From positions 1 through 7,574 of the forward strand of contig CAZBUH010000094.1 in assembly GCA_964495095.1 (NCBI GenBank): a stretch of 7,574 nucleotides of DNA, read 5' to 3'. A program made the position numbers and the translations under genes. This DNA is from CAZBUH01 sp964495095. GTDB lineage: Bacteria > Bacillota > Clostridia > Oscillospirales > Oscillospiraceae. A model generated the notes under the pieces. That model saw only the letters and a list, made by a program, of their open reading frames with translations. It was not told where the DNA came from and did not search any database. Shown in pieces: positions 1 to 4,907 of the stretch (positions are counted from its first letter, which is position 1; the number at the start of each line of letters is the position of its first letter).

Positions 1-527
1 TCGAAGGTGCCGCCGCCCAGGTCGTAGACCATTATCTTCTGATCCTCTTCCTTATCCGCGCCGTAGGCAAGGGCCGCAGCGGTAGGCTCGTTTATGATGC
101 GCTTAACGTCAAGACCCGCAATTTTGCCGGCGTCCTTTGTGGCCTGACGCTGGGAATCGGTGAAATAGGCCGGAACGGTGATGACAGCCTCTGTCACCCT
201 GGTGCCCAGATAGGCCTCTGCATCGGATTTGAGCTTCTGGAGTATCATTGCGGATATTTCCTGCGGGGTATAGGATTTGCTGTCTATGTTCACCTTGTAG
301 CTGCTGCCCATTTCGCGCTTAATGGAAGATATGGTGTGGTCTGGATTTGTGATGGCCTGGCGCTTTGCCACCTGGCCCACCATGCGCTCACCGTCTTTGG
401 AGAAGGCCACCACAGAAGGCGTGGTGCGGTTGCCCTCGGCATTCGTTATAACAACAGGCTCGCCACCCTCAATAACGGCTACGCAGGAATTTGTAGTACC
501 AAGATCTATACCAATGATTTTTCCCAT
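1..527 (-). CDS. dnaK: Molecular chaperone DnaK (Hsp70), N-terminal part
   Basis: This is the N-terminal 175 codons of the cytosolic ATP-dependent chaperone DnaK; the rest lies beyond the left edge. The protein opens MGKIIGIDLGTTNS, the phosphate-1 loop of the Hsp70 ATPase. SIKREMG follows and carries the conserved catalytic lysine. Then come VPAYFTDSQRQATKDAG, the NEPTAAALAYG segment and DLGGGTF at the cut end, which is phosphate loop 2 with the threonine used for autophosphorylation in family members. The roughly 24-residue insertion after the IKR motif in proteobacterial DnaK is absent, as in Firmicutes. The ATG at 527 is preceded by AGGAGG (537-542) with nine bases of spacing. It is the third gene of the hrcA-grpE-dnaK unit, 48 bases after grpE, so it is expected to be under HrcA/CIRCE control. 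Identity is secure. Confidence 0.98.
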   Translation of the reverse strand, partial: MGKIIGIDLGTTNSCVAVIEGGEPVVITNAEGNRTTPSVVAFSKDGERMVGQVAKRQAITNPDHTISSIKREMGSSYKVNIDSKSYTPQEISAMILQKLKSDAEAYLGTRVTEAVITVPAYFTDSQRQATKDAGKIAGLDVKRIINEPTAAALAYGADKEEDQKIMVYDLGGGTF

Positions 528-536
528 GATAAATTT

Positions 537-542
537 CCTCCT
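537..542 (-). promoter_or_regulatory. Ribosome binding site of dnaK
   Basis: A perfect AGGAGG on the minus strand lies nine bases upstream of the dnaK ATG. It fixes the dnaK start and implies strong translation, as expected for a major chaperone. Confidence 0.85.
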
Positions 543-575
543 AATATATGATAATGAAATTGTGTTTGAATTTAC

Positions 576-1139
576 TTAATTTGCAACTTTGACCATTGAA
601 AACCTTATCACCTTGTCGCCGAGCATAAAGCCTTTTTCAAATTCTTCGACTATTATGCCGTCGCCGTAGCTCTCGTCCTCAATGTGCATAACGGCGTTGT
701 GCTTTGCCGGGTCGAATATCTCGCCCTCCGCCGGTATCTCCGCCACCCCGAGTGCGTCAAGAACGCCCTTGAGCTGGGTCATTGTCATTTCGACGCCCTT
801 TTTAAAGGATTCGTCTTTGCATTCGGCTTTGAGCGCACGGGAGAGGTTATCGTAAACCGGAAGGAATTTTTTTACCGTGTCGGCCTTAACGTCGGAGTAA
901 ACGGCCTCGCGCTCCTTCTGGCTGCGCTTGCGGTAGTTGTCGTACTCGGCGGCAAGCCGCAGGTACTTTTCCTGTTCGGCGGCAAGCTCCTTTTTGGTCT
1001 CCTCCGCCGTATCCGGATTCGCCGCTTCTCCGGCCTTTTCCGGCTCTGCCTTTTCTTCCTCTGTCACAGATTCGTTTATCTCATTTTCTGCCTCTTTATT
1101 TTCCTGTTCGGGCGTTTGCTCTGTGTTCTTCTTCGCCAA
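576..1139 (-). CDS. grpE: Nucleotide exchange factor GrpE
   Basis: GrpE is the dimeric co-chaperone that releases ADP from DnaK. The 187-residue product has the family layout. Residues 1 to about 50 are a highly acidic, Glu/Lys/Ala-rich disordered tail. Residues about 50-105 form the long helix/coiled coil, including EYDNYRKRSQKER and FLPVYDNLSRAL. The C-terminal beta-wing domain holds FDPAKHNAVMHIED and ends MVKVAN, the typical GrpE signature. Translation starts at TTG: AAGGAGA (1149-1155) sits nine bases upstream, an in-frame stop lies just above it, and the nearby ATG at 1149 is in another frame. The gene lies 57 bases after hrcA and 48 before dnaK, in the standard class I heat-shock order. 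Length and motifs are normal. Confidence 0.97.
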   Translation of the reverse strand: MAKKNTEQTPEQENKEAENEINESVTEEEKAEPEKAGEAANPDTAEETKKELAAEQEKYLRLAAEYDNYRKRSQKEREAVYSDVKADTVKKFLPVYDNLSRALKAECKDESFKKGVEMTMTQLKGVLDALGVAEIPAEGEIFDPAKHNAVMHIEDESYGDGIIVEEFEKGFMLGDKVIRFSMVKVAN

Positions 1140-1161
1140 ATCTGTTCATCTCCTTTAAACA

Positions 1162-1177
1162 GCGGACCTGGGTCCGC
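1162..1177 (-). repeat. Perfect inverted repeat (hairpin) between hrcA and grpE
   Basis: GCGGACC and GGTCCGC form a perfect 7-bp inverted repeat with a 2-base centre, drawn more naturally as a 6-bp stem with a 4-base loop. It begins 23 bases after the hrcA stop codon and ends six bases before the grpE Shine-Dalgarno sequence. No T-run follows on the minus strand, so it is not an intrinsic terminator. It could be an mRNA-stabilising or processing hairpin. In Bacillus subtilis the dnaK operon mRNA is known to be processed between hrcA and grpE. The role here is inference. Confidence 0.6.
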
Positions 1178-1196
1178 ACCGTATCTGTACTGTATT

Positions 1197-2285
1197 TCAG
1201 GATCCGTCGCCTTTTCCCAGCGCTTTTATAATATCGCTCTGCATCTGGGGAGTTACGCTGCCTCCCGCTGAAAGAAGCCCGCTTAGACCCTGTGCAATAA
1301 AGCTCAGCTTGGCGGCTATCTTTGCGTAGTCCATCCTCGTGGGGCCTACTACGCCCACAAGGCCCTTCATATTGTCCCCGGCGTCGTAGCTCGCTACGAT
1401 AACGCTGGAATCCTTAAGCTCCTCGGCCACGTTTTCGGGGCCTATCATTATCTTCACGTCCGAGCCGCTGTCCGGCATGGGAAGGGAGGCAAGTTTCCTG
1501 TCGTCTGAGAGGTAGGTTATAAGCTTCTGGGCCTTGTCTATATCCCTGTACTCCGGCTGCTCCAGGATGTGAGATGCGCCGGACAGGTACGCCGACTGGT
1601 TTTTCTCCTCCGCAAGGGTGTCTATGGCAAAGCCCGCAATAAGGGCCACAAGGCCCATTGTGTCGTTGGCGGCACGCTCTGCGGAGGATATGAGATGCGG
1701 CGTCATCTTGTCGTCGGTGATATCGGTAAAGCTGCCGTTAAACTGGGTGGAGAGCTTCTGGAGCGCCTGTGCGTCTACCGGGAAGGTCACCCGCATAAGC
1801 TTATTTTTTACCGTTTTGTTGGAAAGCATTATAACTACGATAAAAGAATTGGCGTCCACCTGGATAATGTCAAACCGGGAGATCGTGACGGCCCCGGAAA
1901 CGGTGGAAAGCGCGTAGGTGGGGTAGTTTGTAAGCTCGGAAATAAGCTTGCCCGCCTGATCCACGGCCTTGTCAATCTGCCGGAGCTTAAGGAACATCTG
2001 CTTATTTATCTCCTCGGACTCCTCGACGGTAAGCTTGTGCTGCAGCATAAGCTCGTTTACATAGAGCCTGTAGCCCTTGGCCGAGGGGACGCGCCCGGCT
2101 GAGGTGTGGGGCTGTTCAAGATAGCCCATGCTCTCGAGATCGGCCATCTCGTTCCTGATTGTGGCGGGGGATATGCCCAGCCCCGCCCTTTCGGCGATGG
2201 CCTTGGAGCCTACAGGCTCCGCCGTCTCAATATAGCTCTCTATAACGGTCCTGAGTATCTGCTTTTTCCTCTCGGAAAGCTCCAA
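1197..2285 (-). CDS. hrcA: Heat-inducible transcription repressor HrcA
   Basis: HrcA is the dimeric repressor that binds CIRCE and shuts off class I heat-shock genes; in the known systems its activity depends on GroEL. The N-terminal winged helix contains SPATIRNEMADLESMGYL, followed by HTSAGRVPSAKGYRLYV, the hallmark HrcA stretch. The central GAF-like domain and a conserved C-terminal segment (GLVGVVGPTRMDYAKI) complete the family architecture at about 362 residues. I choose TTG at 2285: AGAGGGG (2294-2300) lies eight bases upstream, and the product then begins MELSERKKQILR, matching typical HrcA starts. A GTG at 2294 would add three residues but overlaps the Shine-Dalgarno. It is the first gene of the operon, directly downstream of CIRCE, so autoregulation is expected. 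Confidence 0.97.
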   Translation of the reverse strand: MELSERKKQILRTVIESYIETAEPVGSKAIAERAGLGISPATIRNEMADLESMGYLEQPHTSAGRVPSAKGYRLYVNELMLQHKLTVEESEEINKQMFLKLRQIDKAVDQAGKLISELTNYPTYALSTVSGAVTISRFDIIQVDANSFIVVIMLSNKTVKNKLMRVTFPVDAQALQKLSTQFNGSFTDITDDKMTPHLISSAERAANDTMGLVALIAGFAIDTLAEEKNQSAYLSGASHILEQPEYRDIDKAQKLITYLSDDRKLASLPMPDSGSDVKIMIGPENVAEELKDSSVIVASYDAGDNMKGLVGVVGPTRMDYAKIAAKLSFIAQGLSGLLSAGGSVTPQMQSDIIKALGKGDGS

Positions 2286-2313
2286 TCTGCTCACCCCTCT
2301 GATTTTATCGGGA

Positions 2314-2340
2314 TTAGCACTCTCGCCTTTTGAGTGCTAA
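2314..2340 (-). promoter_or_regulatory. CIRCE operator (HrcA binding site)
   Basis: A perfect CIRCE element: TTAGCACTC (2314-2322), nine bases, GAGTGCTAA (2332-2340). This matches the consensus at every position, and the arms extend by two more paired bases on each side (GA/TC) to 11 bp. It lies between the hrcA promoter and the hrcA start and overlaps the expected transcription start, the usual position for HrcA repression. A 7-base partial third half-site follows at 2348-2354. Confidence 0.98.
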
Positions 2341-2344
2341 TCAT

Positions 2345-2373
2345 AATTTAGCACGACGTGTAATGATTGTCAA
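2345..2373 (-). promoter_or_regulatory. Vegetative (sigma-A type) promoter of hrcA-grpE-dnaK
   Basis: On the minus strand a perfect -35 TTGACA (2368-2373) is followed by exactly 17 bases and the -10 TAAATT (2345-2350, 4 of 6 matches). TGC stands directly before the -10, giving an extended -10 (TGn). The start point would fall at the first arm of CIRCE. A housekeeping promoter combined with CIRCE is the normal class I heat-shock arrangement. Confidence 0.85.
2348..2354. repeat. Extra CIRCE-like half-site (TTAGCAC) overlapping the hrcA -10
   Basis: TTAGCAC at 2348-2354 repeats seven of the nine bases of a CIRCE arm. With the GTGCTAA of the right CIRCE arm (2334-2340) it forms a second perfect inverted repeat with a 7-base spacer. 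It overlaps three bases of the -10 hexamer (2345-2350). Whether HrcA touches it is unknown. A 7-base match in a short AT-rich promoter could also be chance. Confidence 0.45.
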
Positions 2374-2405
2374 TAGCATTGACGTAAAAAATTATGAATT
2401 TCCTG

Positions 2406-2434
2406 TTGACAAAAATGGAATTCGGGTTTACCAT
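2406..2434 (+). promoter_or_regulatory. Sigma-A type promoter of the ilv T-box leader and operon
   Basis: A perfect -35 TTGACA (2406-2411), a 17-base spacer and the -10 TACCAT (2429-2434, 4 of 6 matches). The predicted start, near 2441, is just upstream of the first T-box helix, which fits. The promoter is divergent from that of hrcA, with 32 bases between the two -35 boxes. Confidence 0.75.
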
Positions 2435-2551
2435 AAAAAAACCTACATAAATCGGTATATCAACCGCTGTAGAACGGGAGGAGTATGCCGGCGCCTGAAA
2501 GCAGAGAGGGGAGCAATCAGCTGCGAGCTTTCCATGAGGGTCCGGTTGAAG

Positions 2552-2554
2552 GTC
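2552..2554 (+). promoter_or_regulatory. Candidate T-box specifier codon GTC (valine)
   Basis: In the 3' strand of the specifier loop the sequence is GAA-G-GTC-G, followed directly by the CCCG arm of the lower helix. GTC is followed by a purine, as usual after a specifier. Reading GGT (Gly) instead is possible but is less likely. The variable base of the T-box bulge is T2628, which pairs with discriminator A73; tRNA-Val, -Ile and -Leu have A73, whereas bacterial tRNA-Gly normally has U73. The downstream genes make branched-chain amino acids. Confidence 0.5.
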
Positions 2555-2597
2555 GCCCGGGAGGCGGACGTTTTCCTGCGTTAAGGGAGTATGAGCG

Positions 2598-2616
2598 CGC
2601 GCTTTTATAAAGCGCG
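2598..2616 (+). promoter_or_regulatory. T-box Stem III hairpin
   Basis: CGCGCTTT (2598-2605) pairs perfectly with AAAGCGCG (2609-2616) around a 3-base loop. It precedes the T-box motif by six bases, the usual place of Stem III, which helps arrange Stem I and the antiterminator for tRNA binding. Confidence 0.8.
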
Positions 2617-2621
2617 AATTT

Positions 2622-2655
2622 AGGTGGTACCGCGGAGACAGTATTGCTCCGTCCT
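2622..2655 (+). promoter_or_regulatory. T-box antiterminator
   Basis: AGG (2622-2624) pairs with CCT (2653-2655) and CGGAG (2633-2637) with CTCCG (2647-2651). The 7-base bulge TGGTACC (2625-2631) is left free, matching the family bulge UGGNACC. UGGU in the bulge would pair with an ACCA 3' end of uncharged tRNA. The 3' arm is shared with the terminator stem, so the two structures exclude each other. Confidence 0.88.
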
Positions 2656-2682
2656 ATTAATTAGGACGGGGTTTCTTTTTAT
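2649..2682 (+). terminator. Intrinsic terminator of the T-box
   Basis: CCGTCCTA (2649-2656) pairs with TAGGACGG (2662-2669) around a 5-base loop, followed by a T-rich tract (2672-2682). Its 5' arm is sequestered in the antiterminator when uncharged tRNA binds, allowing read-through into the ilv genes. Confidence 0.93.
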
Positions 2683-2710
2683 ATTTCCCCTGACTGGCCC
2701 GCCCAAAACG

Positions 2711-2725
2711 GCCGGCGGGGCCGGC
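2711..2725 (+). repeat. GC-rich hairpin between the T-box terminator and ilvB1
   Basis: GCCGGC (2711-2716) and GCCGGC (2720-2725) can form a 6-bp stem with a GGG loop. An overlapping alternative pairs GGCCCGCC (2697-2704) with GGCGGGGCC (2714-2722) with one bulged base. No T-run follows. It lies about 45 bases before the ilvB1 start and leaves the Shine-Dalgarno free. The function is unknown; this may be merely a GC-rich spacer. Confidence 0.4.
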
Positions 2726-2768
2726 GAGGGCCTGATCCTGGATGAATTTTTCCTGAAAGGGTGATTTT

Positions 2769-4391
2769 GTGAAAATGACAGGCGCACAGGCTATTGTAGA
2801 GAGCCTGAAAATGGAGGGGGTCACGCATATTTTCGGATATGCCGGCGCAACCATATGCCCTGTGGACGACGCGCTGCGGACTTCCGGCATAAGCTACACC
2901 CTTGTGCGTACCGAGCAGAACGCGGGACATATGGCGTCAGGCTATGCCAGGGCCAGCGGAAAAGTCGGTGTATGCAAGGTCACATCCGGCCCGGGGGCCA
3001 CGAATCTTATTACCGGCATCGCCACGGCCTATATGGACAGCATACCGGTGGTGGCAATTACCGGACAGGTGGCGAGCAGCCTCCTTGGACGCGATATTTT
3101 CCAGGAAGTGGACATATCCGGCGCGGTGACGCCTTTTATAAAGCACAGCTACATTATTAAAAATGTTAAGGACATACCGAGAATAGTAAAAGAGGCGTTT
3201 CATATCGCCTCCACAGGCAGAAAAGGCCCGGTGCTTATAGACTGCCCCATAGACATACAGAATCAAACATTGGATTTTTCGTATCCTGACGAGGTGAACA
3301 TCCGGGGCTATAAGCCTAGCGTGAAGGGCAACGATTTTCAGGTGAAGCGTGTCGCGGACGCTATAAATTCAGCCAGGTGCCCCCTTATTTTCGCCGGAGG
3401 CGGCGTTATAGGGGCCGGGGCGGAGAAGGAGCTTCGGAGGCTTTCCGAAACCGCCGGAATCCCGGTGGTAAAAACGATGATGGGCATCGGCGTAATGCCA
3501 TCCCGCGACCCGATGAATATCGGCATGGTGGGTTCCCATGGGATGAAGGCGGCGAACTGGGCCATGTCAAGCGCGGACCTCCTTATAATCGCAGGTGCCA
3601 GGGCTGCCGACAGAGCTATACCGGCTCCGGTGGAGCTTGAGAAGAAAATGAAGATAGTCCACATAGACGTGGACCCGGCCGAAATCGGCAAAAACATGAC
3701 GGTGAATATCCCCCTGGTGGGGGATGTAAAAGTAGTTTTGAACCAGATAATGGAGCTTTCGCCCAGGGCCCAATGCGCCGAATGGGTGGAGCGCCTGCGG
3801 GAGCTTCGGAATGAGGATTTGAAGCCCGGCTACAAGCAGACGCCGGGATATGTAAACCCGAAGCACCTTATCCGCGCCCTCTGCGGCAAGCTGAGGGACG
3901 ACGCGTGCATCTGCGTGGATGTGGGCCAAAACCAGATTTGGGCGGCTAAATACTGCTGCATCAAAAACGGCAGCTTTTTCACCACCGGCGGCCTTGGAAC
4001 CATGGGTTATTCTCTCCCGGCGGCGCTGGGCGTGAAAACGGCCCAGCCGGAGCGCCAGACTGTCGTCATATGCGGCGACGGCAGCTTCCAGATGTTCTTA
4101 AACGAGCTGTCAACACTCAGAAATATGGATACGGACGTTAAAATAGTGCTGTTCCGGAATAATGTCCTGGGCATGGTAAACGAGATACAGAAGTCCAGCT
4201 ACGGCGGGCCTTTCGGCGTTGATTTGGGGGCGTCTCCGGATTTTGAGATGCTGGCGGGGGCCTATGGTATAGAGTGCTCCGTAATAAACGAGGACAGAGA
4301 GGCGGAGGACGCCCTGGACAGGATGCTGAGCAGCAGGGGCGGCTATCTTCTTGTCAGCAATACCGACCCAAACCTGACGTCACGGGACTGA
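2769..4391 (+). CDS. ilvB: Divergent acetohydroxyacid synthase large subunit, first copy (IlvB1)
   Basis: A 540-residue ThDP enzyme of the AHAS catalytic-subunit family, predicted to condense pyruvate with pyruvate or 2-ketobutyrate. It shows the catalytic glutamate in TEQNAGHMASGYARASG (E49), TSGPGATN, TGQVASSLLGRDIFQEVD, IKHSYII, and the ThDP/Mg motif from GDGSFQM (436-442) to NN (464-465). Several family features are altered: FGYPGG is FGYAGA, HEQ is TEQ, RFDDR is RAADR (278-282), and MVRQWQ is MVNEIQ (Trp to Ile at 473). It also ends about 25 residues early, without the C-terminal V-PM-GG arm. GTG is chosen as start; AAAGGGTGA (2756-2764) lies just upstream, and ATG at 2775 is the alternative. 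It sits 12 bases before its ilvN partner. It is surely an AHAS homologue; its substrate is uncertain. Confidence 0.9.
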   Translation: MKMTGAQAIVESLKMEGVTHIFGYAGATICPVDDALRTSGISYTLVRTEQNAGHMASGYARASGKVGVCKVTSGPGATNLITGIATAYMDSIPVVAITGQVASSLLGRDIFQEVDISGAVTPFIKHSYIIKNVKDIPRIVKEAFHIASTGRKGPVLIDCPIDIQNQTLDFSYPDEVNIRGYKPSVKGNDFQVKRVADAINSARCPLIFAGGGVIGAGAEKELRRLSETAGIPVVKTMMGIGVMPSRDPMNIGMVGSHGMKAANWAMSSADLLIIAGARAADRAIPAPVELEKKMKIVHIDVDPAEIGKNMTVNIPLVGDVKVVLNQIMELSPRAQCAEWVERLRELRNEDLKPGYKQTPGYVNPKHLIRALCGKLRDDACICVDVGQNQIWAAKYCCIKNGSFFTTGGLGTMGYSLPAALGVKTAQPERQTVVICGDGSFQMFLNELSTLRNMDTDVKIVLFRNNVLGMVNEIQKSSYGGPFGVDLGASPDFEMLAGAYGIECSVINEDREAEDALDRMLSSRGGYLLVSNTDPNLTSRD

Positions 4392-4403
4392 GGAGGCGGA
4401 AAA

Positions 4404-4892
4404 ATGGGAAGAAAGACCATATCTATCCTTGTGGAAAACAGGGCCGGCGTGCTTAACCGGATAACGAGCCTTTTCGCCCGCAGGGCATTTAATATTGAGA
4501 GCCTCGCCGTGGGCGTCACAGACGATAAGAGCATATCCCGGATAACAATTATTGTGGACAGCGGCAACAGCGTTGTGGAGCAGGTGGAAAAGCAGCTCAA
4601 CAAGCTTATTGAGGTTATAAAAGTCCGGACTATAGATGATGACAGTCTTATAGGCCGGGAGCTTATGATAATCAAGGTCTCCGCAAACCAGAAAACGCGG
4701 CAGGATATTATGAACACCTGCCAGATGATGGGCGGGAAGATAGCCGATATCTCCACCACGACCATTACTATGGAGCTGTCGGACACACCAGAGAGGCTTG
4801 ATATTTTTGAAGAGATCCTGAGACCCTTTTCCATCCTTGAGGTGGCAAGAACGGGAATAATCGCGGTCCAGAAAGGCAGCGGAAAAATATAA
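4404..4892 (+). CDS. ilvN: Acetohydroxyacid synthase small (regulatory) subunit, first copy (IlvN1)
   Basis: The 162-residue regulatory subunit of AHAS activates the catalytic subunit and normally confers valine feedback inhibition. The N-terminal ACT domain (about 4-79) contains ENRAGVLNRITSLFARR and FNIESLAVG. N12, G15 and N30 correspond to N11, G14 and N29 of E. coli IlvH, which bind valine, so valine sensing is predicted. QLNKLIEVIKV links to RELMIIKV and a second ACT-like domain (about 83-162) ending SILEVARTGIIAVQKG. AGGAGG (4391-4396), overlapping the ilvB1 stop codon by one base, gives seven bases of spacing to ATG. The downstream Shine-Dalgarno overlaps its stop codon. Tight packing between two ilvB genes suggests that it pairs with IlvB1, though it may serve both. 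Confidence 0.95.
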   Translation: MGRKTISILVENRAGVLNRITSLFARRAFNIESLAVGVTDDKSISRITIIVDSGNSVVEQVEKQLNKLIEVIKVRTIDDDSLIGRELMIIKVSANQKTRQDIMNTCQMMGGKIADISTTTITMELSDTPERLDIFEEILRPFSILEVARTGIIAVQKGSGKI

Positions 4893-4907
4893 GGAAGTGA
4901 GATGTAA

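Larger units (their letters stand above)
2441..2682 (+). ncRNA. T-box riboswitch leader of the ilv operon
   Basis: This tRNA-sensing leader decides between termination and read-through by reading the charging state of a tRNA. Stem I is visible: an outer helix CCGC (2464-2467) with GCGG (2564-2567), then CGGG (2475-2478) with CCCG (2556-2559). These enclose a specifier loop with AGTA (2482-2485) on the 5' side and GAA (2548-2550) on the 3' side. AGAGAG (2503-2508) marks the upper stem. A hairpin at 2598-2616 takes the Stem III position. AGGTGGTACCGCGG (2622-2635) is the T-box motif, and an intrinsic terminator follows. GTC (2552-2554) is the best specifier candidate (Val). The 5' end is inferred from the promoter. 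The stretch holds no convincing gene. Confidence 0.93.

Noticed and set aside
558..586. Possible secondary dnaK promoter (TTGCAA, 17 bases, ACAATT) around the grpE stop codon
   Set aside because: Both hexamers are weak, the region is simply AT-rich, and no second CIRCE is present. dnaK is adequately explained by the hrcA promoter.
1162..1177. Inverted repeat between hrcA and grpE as an intrinsic terminator
   Set aside because: No T-run follows on the minus strand; the downstream bases lead straight into the grpE ribosome binding site.
684..1271. A 195-codon plus-strand open frame over grpE and the end of hrcA
   Set aside because: It is antisense to conserved grpE; the hydrophobic Leu/Phe-rich product is what the complement of a Glu/Lys-rich gene gives.
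2551..2553. GGT (glycine) as the T-box specifier
   Set aside because: It is followed by C rather than a purine, the bulge base T2628 fits discriminator A73 and not the U73 of tRNA-Gly, and the operon makes branched-chain amino acids.
2330..2584. An 84-codon plus-strand open frame over the divergent promoters and T-box Stem I
   Set aside because: It starts at the edge of CIRCE, upstream of the ilv transcription start, and covers conserved RNA structure. No leader-peptide features or ribosome binding site were seen.
2769..4391. IlvB1 as a pseudogene or as catabolic acetolactate synthase (AlsS)
   Set aside because: The frame is intact with good translation signals, the catalytic Glu and the ThDP motif. 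The GDGSFQM and GQV..FQE motifs and the adjacent ilvN resemble AHAS more than AlsS.
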